Positions 35,594 to 43,951 of a stretch of 64,000 nt of DNA are shown one piece after another; the stretch's first letter is position 1; the number at the start of each line of letters is the position of its first letter. A model generated the notes under the pieces. It worked only from the letters and a program-made list of their open reading frames with translations, was not told where the DNA came from and did no database searches. The position numbers and the translations under genes are program-made. The DNA comes from Bacteroidales bacterium (GTDB taxonomy: Bacteria > Bacteroidota > Bacteroidia > Bacteroidales > F082), in the NCBI GenBank assembly GCA_019454985.1, contig JACFNF010000007.1, positions 62,001-126,000 on the forward strand, written 5' to 3'.

Positions 35594-36709
35594 TTGAAAA
35601 AAGCAATCGTTTCGGTCATCAACGATCTGGTTACCGACCAGAGGGTTCACAAAACCTGTCTTGCTCTGCAAAAATCAGGCTTTGAGGTATTGCTTGTGGG
35701 ACGTGTTCTTCCTTCGAGCCCGCCGATGCCTTCACGACCCTATACAATTCACAGGATGCGGATTCCTTTTTCGAAAGGACCATTGTTTTATGCAGCATTC
35801 AACTTCAGGTTGTTCTTCTTTTTGCTTTTTAACCGGCATCATCTTTTGGTATCAAACGATCTGGATACACTTTTGCCCAACTTTCTCATTTCGAGGCTTC
35901 GACACACCCGCTTAGTTTACGACAGCCATGAATATTTTACCGAAACACCCGAACTTGTTCATCGTCCTGCTGTTCAGTTAGTTTGGAAACGCATTGAAGA
36001 AGCCATTCTGCCGCGGATCGGTACGATGATTACCGTGAATGAATCTATCGCACAACTTTTTCGGGAAAAGTACCGGATTAATGTTGTTGTGGTCCGCAAC
36101 ATTCCCCCATCTTTTTCTGAAGAATTTGTTTTTGAAAAAAGTCAGGCAGGCTTGCCTGCCGAAAAAAAAGTGCTGGTGCTTCAAGGTTCAGGCATCAATA
36201 TTCAACGGGGTGCCGAAGAATTAGTGCTGGCCATGCAATATCTCAGTGATTACGTATTGTTAATCATAGGCGGAGGCGATGTGATTGAACAACTAAAGAC
36301 AATGGTCGAAGAGTGCGGTATCAAAGACCGCGTCATTTTCAAAGGCCGGATGCCATATTCGGAAATGATGCGCTTTACAGCCCTTGCTGACCTTGGTCTG
36401 ACTTTGGATAAAGACACCAATATCAATTACCGCTTTAGTCTTCCCAACAAGCTTTTTGATTATATCCATGCCGGCATTCCTGTGCTGGCCAGCCCGCTCC
36501 CGGAAATAAAAAAAGTGATCGAAACTTATGATGTAGGCACTTTTATCTCTGACCATGAACCCGGCACAATTACCAAGGCAATTGAAGACATCTTTGCTGA
36601 CCCTGCACGTTACAACCGTTGGAAAGTCAACACCAAAATTGCCGCACAAGATTTATGTTGGGAAAAAGAAGAAAAAACATTACTCCGCTTGTATGAAAAG
36701 TACCGTTGA
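35594..36709 (+). CDS. Glycosyltransferase family 4-like protein
   Basis: A 371-residue GT-B glycosyltransferase starting with TTG (LKKAIVSVINDLVTDQRV). The N-terminal acceptor domain shows LLVSNDLDTLLPNF and LVYDSHEYFTETPELVHRP, typical of one Bacteroidota GT branch. The C-terminal donor domain has VLQGSGINIQRGAEELVLAMQYL, VIFKGRMPYSEMMRFTALADLGL and the nucleotide-sugar motif SLPNKLFDYIHAGIPVLASPLPEIKKVI. It probably adds a sugar to a surface polysaccharide or lipid on the cytoplasmic face; sugar and acceptor unknown. Divergent from murB. Its last 17 nt overlap the next glycosyltransferase gene. Confidence 0.85.
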   Translation: MKKAIVSVINDLVTDQRVHKTCLALQKSGFEVLLVGRVLPSSPPMPSRPYTIHRMRIPFSKGPLFYAAFNFRLFFFLLFNRHHLLVSNDLDTLLPNFLISRLRHTRLVYDSHEYFTETPELVHRPAVQLVWKRIEEAILPRIGTMITVNESIAQLFREKYRINVVVVRNIPPSFSEEFVFEKSQAGLPAEKKVLVLQGSGINIQRGAEELVLAMQYLSDYVLLIIGGGDVIEQLKTMVEECGIKDRVIFKGRMPYSEMMRFTALADLGLTLDKDTNINYRFSLPNKLFDYIHAGIPVLASPLPEIKKVIETYDVGTFISDHEPGTITKAIEDIFADPARYNRWKVNTKIAAQDLCWEKEEKTLLRLYEKYR

Positions 36710-37820
36710 CAAACACTTGCATATCGTGTCGTTCGATGTGCCCTGGCCTGCCAATTACGGCGGTGTAATAGATGTTTTTTACAAGATTAAGGCATTGGCA
36801 TCCAAAGGGATAAAAATACATCTCCATGCTTTCGAATATGGAAGAGAGCAGGCTGATGAGCTCAAACAGTACTGTGAGAGTGTACATTATTACAAACGCG
36901 ACATTTCCAAAAAGAATCTTTTTACCAGCCTCCCCTATATTGTCAGTTCACGTAATTCGGAAAAACTCATTGACCAGCTTTTAGCCGATCGCTATCCTAT
37001 TCTGCTCGAAGGCCTGCATTCATGCCTTCCGCTCAACGATTTGCGTTTCAATGGACGCAATCTGATTGTGCGGACTCACAATATCGAACATGAATATTAT
37101 CACCATTTGGCACAGGTTGAAACTGATATTCTGAAGAAATACTACTACTACAATGAAGCCAAAAAGCTCAAAAAATTTGAGAGTATTTTACTGAGAGCCA
37201 GTCATATTGTCGCCATTTCAAAAAAGGACGAGCAATATTTTTCTTCCCGTTATGACCATGTTGTTTTTATCCCGGCATTTCATCCGCACCGTGAAGTGAA
37301 GTCGCAAAACGGGAAAGGGGATTATGTGTTGTATCATGGGAATCTTTCGGTGGCCGAAAACAAAACCGCTGTCAAATATCTTACCGAGGAAGTCTTTAAC
37401 GACCTGAATATTCCTTTGATCATTGCCGGGCTTAATCCGCCACAGAGCCTCCAAAAACAGGTAGAAACCATGCCCAATGTGAAGTTGGTGGCCAATCCGA
37501 CTGATGAAGAACTTTTCGATCTTATCAATAATGCGCACGTAAATATTTCTCTCACTTTTCAGGCTACGGGTCTAAAACTAAAGCTATTAAACACACTATA
37601 CAATGGCAGATTTTGCTTAGTTAACGACAAAATGCTGAGTGGCAGCGCGGTGGACGAACTGTGCATTTTAGCCAATGATGCACTTTCGATGAAACAACAA
37701 ATCAAGAAACTGATGCGGCGAAGTTTCAGTAAAAAAGAGATTGCGCGACGGGCCCATAAGCTTGGAATGCTTTACCATAACGGGCATAACGTTGATCGTT
37801 TAATCGAGCTGATTGGTTGA
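36693..37820 (+). CDS. Glycosyltransferase (GT-B fold)
   Basis: A 375-residue protein that starts inside the 3' end of the preceding glycosyltransferase gene (17-nt overlap), so the two are coupled. The N-terminal domain begins HIVSFDVPWPANYGGVIDVFYKIKALAS and contains LIVRTHNIEHEYYHHLAQVE. The donor domain includes YVLYHGNLSVAENKTAVKYL, IPLIIAGLNPPQSLQKQVE and NAHVNISLTFQATGLKLKLLNTLYNGRF, the last in place of the usual E-x7-E region. Substrate unknown. Its 3' end overlaps the convergent ftsE gene by 21 nt. An upstream in-frame start at 36555 is rejected because it would lie deep in the preceding gene. Confidence 0.82.
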   Translation: MKSTVDKHLHIVSFDVPWPANYGGVIDVFYKIKALASKGIKIHLHAFEYGREQADELKQYCESVHYYKRDISKKNLFTSLPYIVSSRNSEKLIDQLLADRYPILLEGLHSCLPLNDLRFNGRNLIVRTHNIEHEYYHHLAQVETDILKKYYYYNEAKKLKKFESILLRASHIVAISKKDEQYFSSRYDHVVFIPAFHPHREVKSQNGKGDYVLYHGNLSVAENKTAVKYLTEEVFNDLNIPLIIAGLNPPQSLQKQVETMPNVKLVANPTDEELFDLINNAHVNISLTFQATGLKLKLLNTLYNGRFCLVNDKMLSGSAVDELCILANDALSMKQQIKKLMRRSFSKKEIARRAHKLGMLYHNGHNVDRLIELIG

Positions 37821-38486
37821 GAACACTAGGGTTCCCTCTTCGCACTTGATAATACGTGCCGGAAATTTATGAATCAGGTTGTAGTTGTGTGTGGCCATCA
37901 CCACGGCCTGACCACTTTCGCTAATGCTCATCAGTAGGCGCAGAATTCCGTTTGAGGTTTCAGGATCAAGATTGCCCGTTGGTTCATCGGCCAAAATAAC
38001 CTCAGGGCGGTTGAGCAAAGCCCTTGCAATGGCCACCCGTTGTTGTTCGCCACCCGAAAGCTGATGCGGCATTTTGTAGGCTTTCACGACCAGATCAACC
38101 TGCAAAAGCACTTCCTGAATACGCTGTTCGATGAGTTTTTTATCTTTCCAGCCTGTAGCTTTGAGCACAAACATCAGATTTTCGGCCACCGACCGATCTT
38201 CAAGAAGTTGAAAATCCTGGAATACAATGCCTAACCTTCGGCGTAAAAGCGGTATTTCTTTCCGTTTGATACTTTTCAGATCGAAACCTGCCACCCAGGC
38301 GTTTCCGTCAATCACCGGAAGTTCGCCATAGAGGGTTTTCAACAGGCTGGTTTTGCCGCTTCCGGTTTTCCCGATCAGATAGGCAAACTCACCTTTGTAA
38401 AGGCTCAGGTTCACTTTGGTCAAAACCAGATTTTTACGCTGAAAAACTGACAAATCCTTCAGTCGGATAATGGGTTCGGTGGCCAT
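37800..38486 (-). CDS. ftsE: Cell division ATP-binding protein FtsE
   Basis: A 228-residue ABC ATPase with Walker [20 protein letters not shown]-loop [18 protein letters not shown], signature [16 protein letters not shown], Walker [13 protein letters not shown] and switch His [12 protein letters not shown]. The short [20 protein letters not shown] start and [13 protein letters not shown] are typical of Bacteroidota FtsE. With FtsX it would couple division to septal peptidoglycan hydrolysis. No ftsX gene is adjacent. The start at 38486 is favoured because the promoter -7 element at 38533-38540 would leave almost no leader for the alternative at 38519. Confidence 0.83.
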   Translation of the reverse strand: MATEPIIRLKDLSVFQRKNLVLTKVNLSLYKGEFAYLIGKTGSGKTSLLKTLYGELPVIDGNAWVAGFDLKSIKRKEIPLLRRRLGIVFQDFQLLEDRSVAENLMFVLKATGWKDKKLIEQRIQEVLLQVDLVVKAYKMPHQLSGGEQQRVAIARALLNRPEVILADEPTGNLDPETSNGILRLLMSISESGQAVVMATHNYNLIHKFPARIIKCEEGTLVFSTNQLD

Positions 38487-38532
38487 GCGGTCGTTTCGGT
38501 CTGAATAATTCACTGCCATTTTGTTTCTATTG

Positions 38533-38540
38533 CAAAGGTA
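38533..38540 (-). promoter_or_regulatory. -7 element for ftsE
   Basis: TACCTTTG on the minus strand in the gap between the nuclease-like gene and ftsE; no -33 match. Confidence 0.5.
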
Positions 38541-38565
38541 GCAATTATGGCCATGATCTGTCTTT

Positions 38566-39591
38566 TCAATTCAGAAAAAGCCTGACCATTACCGGCAGAT
38601 GATCGCTAAAACCGCCATAATAACGTCCGCCTCCGCTCGACCGGTTCGGGCGCGGTGGTCCTTGATTCGGAAAAAAAAGCATCCAGTCGTAACGGATGAT
38701 CTGTTGTTTCGAAACACCAAGCGGCTGACCCTGAATCAACGATGAGGAAACAATGATTTGATCGAACAAGTCCCATTGTTTATAGAAGTAAGATCCTTCA
38801 CCATTTTCATAAGGTTCGAGGGCAAGGTTGTAAAGCTGTGCCGGGTGAACGGTTGACTCAACCGGTAAGGCTTTCAAATAAAGGGTTGAACTTTCGTCGG
38901 TGGGATTATCATTCAGGTCACCCATAATCACAATATTGGCAAACGGGTTTAAATTGAGAATCGAATCGGTTCTTTGTCTGAGGGCAATGGCTAAACGTTT
39001 TCGTGCGTTTTTGGTTTTTTCAACACCTCCATAGCGCGAATTCCAGTGATTGACAAAAAGATGAAGGGTATCGCCACGGGCAATAAGGCCTTTTACATAA
39101 AGGATATGGCGTTGTTCTCTTTCAAGCACTATTGGCCGGAAAACCCGTACTTCAACAGGTTGAAAATAATTCCGGCGGTATAATGCAGCTACTTCGATGC
39201 CACGCGGATCGGTATCTTCAACGTGAATAATCCCGTAGTCGGCATCGCTGATCTGAGGCTGTGCCACAAGGTCGTTCAGCACAAAACTGTTTTCAACTTC
39301 GGAGAGTCCGAGAAAGTGAGGAAATCCGGTCGTATCCATGGCTGCGATCACCCGTGCCAAATTATCTAATTTGTGGAAATATTTTACGGTATTCCAGCCC
39401 ATTTTGGATTCCGGCAAAAAATCTTCGTCCCGCGTCAGGGGATCATTGATCGTGTCGAAAAGATTCTCCACATTGTAAAACCCAATAGAAAAGCCATTTT
39501 CCGGTACGACAAGCTGTGCAAAACCATACTGCCAAATAAGAGAAGTAAGCGTAAAAACAAAAAGTCGTAACCAGCTCACTATATGATTCAT
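38566..39591 (-). CDS. Exported endonuclease/exonuclease/phosphatase family protein
   Basis: A 341-residue protein with a signal peptide (residues 1-26, LFVFTLTSLIWQYGFAQ) and the full EEP fold. Motifs in order are GFYNVENLFDT (Asn), GLSEVEN (metal Glu), FVNHWNSRYGG (His), IVIMGDLNDNPTDES (Asp/Asn) and GGFSDHLPVM (Asp-His). Active-site residues are intact, so it should be a phosphodiesterase or phosphatase, either extracellular nuclease or lipid/inositol phosphatase. Location is periplasm or outside. It lies 20 nt downstream of hslR on the same strand. Confidence 0.87.
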   Translation of the reverse strand: MNHIVSWLRLFVFTLTSLIWQYGFAQLVVPENGFSIGFYNVENLFDTINDPLTRDEDFLPESKMGWNTVKYFHKLDNLARVIAAMDTTGFPHFLGLSEVENSFVLNDLVAQPQISDADYGIIHVEDTDPRGIEVAALYRRNYFQPVEVRVFRPIVLEREQRHILYVKGLIARGDTLHLFVNHWNSRYGGVEKTKNARKRLAIALRQRTDSILNLNPFANIVIMGDLNDNPTDESSTLYLKALPVESTVHPAQLYNLALEPYENGEGSYFYKQWDLFDQIIVSSSLIQGQPLGVSKQQIIRYDWMLFFPNQGPPRPNRSSGGGRYYGGFSDHLPVMVRLFLN

Positions 39592-39611
39592 AAATATTTG
39601 ATCAAAAAAAA

Positions 39612-40001
39612 CTAATCGTTCAAATCAAAATCGTTAAACAAATCCAACTCACGCCGTTCTTTCTTGGTTGGTCTTCCTGTTCCTCGTTGTCTTTGGCCCG
39701 ATTTGAATTCTTTCAGTAATTCAAAACGTTCATATTCTTCAGGCGGTGTAAGGTCGTCGAGTAAGCCGTTCACCAATTTGGCCGAAACGCGATTGGTTGC
39801 AGCAAGTTTAACCTGAATGGTTTTTGTTATCCCGGAAAGCTGCACCGTGATGATGTCGCCCTCTTTCACTTCGCGCGAGGGTTTAATGGCTTTCCCATCT
39901 ATTTTCACCTTTCCACCTCTGCATGCGTCACTGGCCAAAGAACGCGTCTTAAACACACGGCTGGCCCAAAGATATTTATCAATCCGAACTGTTTCGCTCA
40001 T
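39612..40001 (-). CDS. hslR: S4-domain RNA-binding protein (Hsp15-like)
   Basis: A 129-residue protein. [32 protein letters not shown] is the S4 RNA-binding domain of the Hsp15/HslR family, which binds free 50S subunits carrying stalled peptidyl-tRNA. The C-terminal basic tail ([24 protein letters not shown]) is typical. The gene overlaps the der stop by 4 nt (ATGA), so it is translationally coupled to it and belongs to the era-der-hslR cluster. Confidence 0.88.
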   Translation of the reverse strand: MSETVRIDKYLWASRVFKTRSLASDACRGGKVKIDGKAIKPSREVKEGDIITVQLSGITKTIQVKLAATNRVSAKLVNGLLDDLTPPEEYERFELLKEFKSGQRQRGTGRPTKKERRELDLFNDFDLND

Positions 40002-41305
40002 TTTTGACGGAAATATAATTGAATCGGTACGCCTGTGAAATCAAAATTTTCTCTGATTTTATTTTCGAGAAAACGGCTGTAGGATTCTTTTACATCGTTT
40101 GGAAAATTACAGAAAAACACAAATTGCGGAGTTGCCGACTTCAACTGGGTGATATATTTGATTTTGATAAAATGGCCTCGTGAGGCCGTTGGAGGCGGGA
40201 ATGCCTGTATAATGGGCAACAGGATTTCGTTGAGACGTGCAGTTGGAACCTGTCGTTTGCGGTTCTCATAAACCCGATGAGCAAGTTCTAAGGTTTTGAA
40301 TATACGCTGCTTATGAATGACCGAAGTAAACACAATGGGTACATCAACAAACGGCGACATTTTTTCGCGGATTATTCGCTCAAACGCCAGATGGGTGTTT
40401 GAATCTTTTTCGATCAAATCCCATTTATTGACAACGATGACCAATCCTTTGCGATTTCTGACGGCAAGGCGCATGATATTCATGTCCTGCGATTCGAAGC
40501 CCTGTGTGGCATCAATGAGCAGCAATACCACATCGCTTTCTTCGATTGCACGAATGGAGCGCATCACCGAATAGAACTCAATATTTTCGAAGACTTTGGC
40601 TTTCTTCCGTATTCCGGCCGTATCTACAAGGATAAAATTCATGTTGAAGGCATTGAAGCGGGTATGAACAGCATCGCGTGTGGTGCCGGCTACCGGTGTA
40701 ACGATGTTGCGCTCTTCACCGAGAAACGCATTGATAAGCGACGATTTTCCCACATTTGGTCGTCCGGCTACCGTGAAGCGCGGAATACCGGCATCATCCT
40801 CTACCCCCTCGTCAGAGACATATTTTACCACTTCGTCCAAAAGGTCGCCGGTACCGGATCCATTGATGGCCGAAACGGGATAAACCTCACCCAATCCAAG
40901 CGCATAAAATTCCTGCGCCAATATATTTCGGTCAAAGTTGTCCACCTTGTTGGCAACAACATACACCTTTCTTTTGGATTGTCTCAACAAAGCTGCAACC
41001 TCTTCATCTAGCACATGCATTCCATCAACGGCATCAACCACAAATAAAATAATGTCCGCTTCTTCCATTGCCAACGCCGCCTGTTTGCGAATTTCAGTCT
41101 CAAAAGCATCGTCAGAGCCAACCACATAACCGCCTGTATCAATCAGGTGGAATGATTTTCCATTCCAATCGCTCACTCCATAGTGTCGGTCGCGCGTCAC
41201 ACCGGCAGTCTCTTCAACAATGGCCTGCCGTGCTTTGACTAACCTGTTAAACAAAGTTGATTTTCCAACATTCGGTCTGCCCACGATGGCAATGATACTT
41301 CCCAT
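39998..41305 (-). CDS. der: Ribosome-assembly GTPase Der (EngA)
   Basis: A 435-residue GTPase with two tandem G domains and a C-terminal KH-like domain. G domain 1 shows [23 protein letters not shown] and ANKVDNF. G domain 2 shows [37 protein letters not shown] and [10 protein letters not shown]. The KH-like end has [18 protein letters not shown] and PIQLYFR. It acts in 50S maturation. It lies 24 nt downstream of era and overlaps hslR. Confidence 0.97.
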   Translation of the reverse strand: MGSIIAIVGRPNVGKSTLFNRLVKARQAIVEETAGVTRDRHYGVSDWNGKSFHLIDTGGYVVGSDDAFETEIRKQAALAMEEADIILFVVDAVDGMHVLDEEVAALLRQSKRKVYVVANKVDNFDRNILAQEFYALGLGEVYPVSAINGSGTGDLLDEVVKYVSDEGVEDDAGIPRFTVAGRPNVGKSSLINAFLGEERNIVTPVAGTTRDAVHTRFNAFNMNFILVDTAGIRKKAKVFENIEFYSVMRSIRAIEESDVVLLLIDATQGFESQDMNIMRLAVRNRKGLVIVVNKWDLIEKDSNTHLAFERIIREKMSPFVDVPIVFTSVIHKQRIFKTLELAHRVYENRKRQVPTARLNEILLPIIQAFPPPTASRGHFIKIKYITQLKSATPQFVFFCNFPNDVKESYSRFLENKIRENFDFTGVPIQLYFRQK

Positions 41306-41329
41306 AAGTTATGTTTTTTCTGCGTTTTT

Positions 41330-42214
41330 TTAATTTTCGTCGTAACCAAAGCGTTTGAGTTGTGTTTCATTGTCGCGCCAGTCTTTCATCACTTTCACAT
41401 TAAGCTGAAGGAACACCTTTTTGCCAATAAATTCTTCCATATCAATCCTGGCTTCGGTTCCCACCCTTTTGACAGCGGCGCCATTTTTCCCGATAATGAT
41501 GGCTTTTTGTGATTCACGGGCAACGTATATCAGGGCGTTAATCCGAACAAGCTTTTCACTTTCTTCGTAAGAATCAACAGCTACTTCAACTGAATAGGGA
41601 ATTTCCTGTTTGTAATGAAGAAGAATTTTCTCCCTTATGATTTCCGAAACAAAAAAACGCATGGATTTGTCGGTCAACTCATCTTTTGGAAAATAAGGAG
41701 GTGATTCGGGAAGCATTTCCACAATACGCTGCATCAGTCCGTCGGTATTGAACTGGTGAATTGCCGAAATGGGTAAAACCCAGGCGTCGGGCATTCGCTC
41801 ATTCCACACCTTAATCATCTCGGCAATTTCGACCTGCGTGGAAAGATCAACTTTATTCAATAGAACAAATACAGGGATACTGGTTTCATTCAGGCGCTGG
41901 ATATTGGGCTGATGATCTGTTTTCTCAGTCACATCCACCACATAAAGGATCAGGTCGGCATCAATCAGAGCAGTGTTGATATGGTTATTCATCAACTCGT
42001 GCATTTTATAGGCCGGCGCATGAATGATTCCCGGGAGGTCGGAAAAAACGATCTGAAAATCATCATCGTTCACAATCCCCAGAATGCGATGCCGGGTTGT
42101 CTGTGCTTTTGAGGTGATGATGGAGAGTTTTTCGCCAACCAGCACGTTCATCAATGTTGATTTGCCAACATTTGGATTTCCTATGATGTTGACATAGCCC
42201 GACTTATGTGTCAT
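41330..42214 (-). CDS. era: GTPase Era
   Basis: A 294-residue GTPase with a C-terminal KH domain. G motifs are [18 protein letters not shown], the switch SIITSKAQTTRHRILGI, FSDLPGI and LLNKVDLS. The KH region includes REKILLHYKQEIPYSVEVAVDSYEE and IIGKNGAAVKRVGTEARIDMEEFIGKKVFLQLNVKV. It acts in 30S assembly at the 3' end of 16S rRNA. The ATG at 42214 (MTHKSGYVNIIG) is chosen; the frame extends to 42277, but that would run into the promoter region of the divergent tRNA gene. First gene of the era-der-hslR cluster. Confidence 0.96.
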   Translation of the reverse strand: MTHKSGYVNIIGNPNVGKSTLMNVLVGEKLSIITSKAQTTRHRILGIVNDDDFQIVFSDLPGIIHAPAYKMHELMNNHINTALIDADLILYVVDVTEKTDHQPNIQRLNETSIPVFVLLNKVDLSTQVEIAEMIKVWNERMPDAWVLPISAIHQFNTDGLMQRIVEMLPESPPYFPKDELTDKSMRFFVSEIIREKILLHYKQEIPYSVEVAVDSYEESEKLVRINALIYVARESQKAIIIGKNGAAVKRVGTEARIDMEEFIGKKVFLQLNVKVMKDWRDNETQLKRFGYDEN

Positions 42215-42237
42215 GTAATTATTTTTTCCCCTAAATT

Positions 42238-42269
42238 CTTGTTTTGCAAAGAAACAAAATTTATCTTTG
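42238..42269 (+). promoter_or_regulatory. Promoter for the initiator tRNA gene
   Basis: CTTG (42238-42241), 20-nt spacer, TATCTTTG (42262-42269); the mature tRNA begins 32 nt downstream. Confidence 0.6.
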
Positions 42270-42300
42270 CACTCCAATTGTCCAAAATTGGACTTTACAC

Positions 42301-42372
42301 TGCGGGGTGGAGCAGAGGCAGCTCGTTGGGCTCATAACCCAAAGGTCGTAGGTTCGAATCCTGCCCCCGCTA
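42301..42372 (+). tRNA. Initiator tRNA-fMet (anticodon CAT)
   Basis: The cloverleaf is complete: acceptor 5' TGCGGGG with 3' CCCCGCT, D arm GAGC/GCTC, anticodon arm TTGGG-CTCATAA-CCCAA, T arm GTAGG-TTCGAAT-CCTGC, discriminator A. Initiator hallmarks are visible. The first acceptor pair is a mismatch (U1 opposite U72), the anticodon stem has three consecutive G:C pairs next to the loop, and A11 pairs with U24. The 3' CCA is not encoded. The length (72 nt) reflects a short D loop. Confidence 0.93.
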
Positions 42373-42376
42373 CAAT

Positions 42377-42411
42377 GAAAACTTCGGCGTTTTGACGTCG
42401 AAGTTTTTCCT
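42377..42411 (+). terminator. Terminator after the initiator tRNA
   Basis: AACTTCG-GCGT stem with matching ACGT-CGAAGTT (one wobble pair), then TTTCCTTTTTT. Confidence 0.8.
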
Positions 42412-42473
42412 TTTTTAACCGTTTTTCAGTTGTAAATTTTCTATTTTTTTCGTCCAACCTCTTTGTTGGAGTA

Positions 42474-42511
42474 TAAAAAAAGGTTGCCCTCTTGGGGCAA
42501 CCTTTTTTTTC
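42474..42511. terminator. Bidirectional terminator after susD
   Basis: AAAAAAAGGTTGCC, loop CTCTTG, GGGCAACCTTTTTTTT. It ends the minus-strand SusCD transcript and could stop readthrough from the tRNA. A smaller hairpin, CCAAC/GTTGG at 42454-42469, sits beside it. Confidence 0.88.
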
Positions 42512-42525
42512 AGAACAGCAGCAAA

Positions 42526-43935
42526 CTATTCGTTACCACCGGCCCACCATACTTTGTCGAAGATGGTGAAGCTGGGAACGTTAGCTGAGTTGGATGATAC
42601 CTCGCTCAAAGCCCATGGGAATCTCCAGATAAAGCCAACGGTAGCATTGTTGGGGTTCTTCATTTCGGGGATTCCGGTACGACGATAGTCGTTATAGGCT
42701 TCAATAGCTTCGCGGTCGAAGAAAGCGATATATTTCTGAGTGAGAATTTCGTTCAACTCGTTACCGGCAGTCAGCCTGGGAGCCACGTTATTGGTATAGT
42801 AGTCGGCAGCGCCATCCACGCCAACAAAATCAAACGATGCCTGGATAGCTTCCTGCAGCGAAGTTGTCCAGGTGGCATCGCCGGTGCGGAATTTAGCTTC
42901 AGCTTCGATAAATTTCAGTTCGTGGAAGGTAAACATAAGGATAGGTGATTCAAAAGCATCCCATGAATTGGTAAAGTTTGACTGGGAATAACCACCTTGT
43001 ACCTGATTAGCTGCGCCAATAGGAGCAATGTCGGCAGGATCGGTAGAGCTGAAATAGGTATCCATGCGGGGATCGTTGCGATCAACCATAATATCAAAGA
43101 TAGTTGTCGAAACTGACAGGTGGTCGCGGTTGTACCAGAATTCGCCCCAGGGGTTTGCTCCCGGCAGGTCAACAACAAAGCCACCCAGCAACATGGCATC
43201 AGCATTGCTTGTGAAGGCATTAGGTATGGCAGCTAATGCTTCCTGAGCTGCCTGATTTTCGTTAATTTTGGTCAAGCGAAGGGCATAGCGGGCCTTCAAT
43301 GCATAAGCAGCCTTGATCCATGCCGCCTTGTTACCGTGATAGATATAATCTTTCGTGGCGTAAGTCATCGTGGCTTTCCCTAAGTCGGTAATAGCTGCAT
43401 CGAGCAATTCCTGAATTTTAGGATAAAGCGTTGATTGTTTGTCGAATTTAGGATTGATGTTCTCTATTCCTTTAAATGCTTCGGTGTAAGGAACTTCTCC
43501 CCAGCCATCAGTTGCAATGGCAAGGTTGTAAGCCAGCATGACTTCAGCCAGACCTCTTGAGAAGAAATCCGTAGGCTCGGAACCTGTTTGTGGGTCGGTA
43601 GCTTTGATAATAGTAGCAGAAATATTCATCACATCGTAGAGCGAGTTCCAACTGTTGTTCAACAGGGATGAAGCGTTCTGTGCAATACGACGATCGGCCT
43701 GATACGACTGGTTCCATGTTCCGGCATTATGCTCAATATAAACGGTAGCATACCAGGCAATATCAGTAGCCGTAGACTCGAAGCCACTTTTCAGCAACAG
43801 GTCGGGCAGCAGATTTTGCGACTGCATCTCAGTCGTATTGTTGAGATCCTTGTTGATTTCATCCATCTTATCTTCACTACAAGAAAAGAGCAATACGGAA
43901 ATCAACATCAATGACAATATCTTTTTCATATTCAT
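42526..43935 (-). CDS. SusD/RagB family surface lipoprotein
   Basis: A 469-residue SusD-like nutrient-binding lipoprotein. The signal peptide ends in a lipobox (MLISVLLFSCSEDKMDE). The SusD-like 2 pattern is seen in NLLPDLLLKSGFESTATDIAWYATVYIEHNAGTW, YNLAIATDGWGEVPYTEAFKG and LYPKIQELLDAAITDLG. The C-terminal TPR-like part has KYIAFFDREAIEAYNDYRRTGIP. It caps the SusC barrel encoded just upstream (10-16 nt gap). The ATG at 43933-43935 is used; Met at 43929 is equally plausible. No glycoside hydrolase, peptidase or regulator gene is adjacent, so substrate is unknown. Confidence 0.92.
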   Translation of the reverse strand: MNMKKILSLMLISVLLFSCSEDKMDEINKDLNNTTEMQSQNLLPDLLLKSGFESTATDIAWYATVYIEHNAGTWNQSYQADRRIAQNASSLLNNSWNSLYDVMNISATIIKATDPQTGSEPTDFFSRGLAEVMLAYNLAIATDGWGEVPYTEAFKGIENINPKFDKQSTLYPKIQELLDAAITDLGKATMTYATKDYIYHGNKAAWIKAAYALKARYALRLTKINENQAAQEALAAIPNAFTSNADAMLLGGFVVDLPGANPWGEFWYNRDHLSVSTTIFDIMVDRNDPRMDTYFSSTDPADIAPIGAANQVQGGYSQSNFTNSWDAFESPILMFTFHELKFIEAEAKFRTGDATWTTSLQEAIQASFDFVGVDGAADYYTNNVAPRLTAGNELNEILTQKYIAFFDREAIEAYNDYRRTGIPEMKNPNNATVGFIWRFPWALSEVSSNSANVPSFTIFDKVWWAGGNE

Positions 43936-43951
43936 GATCAATTTTTAGTGA

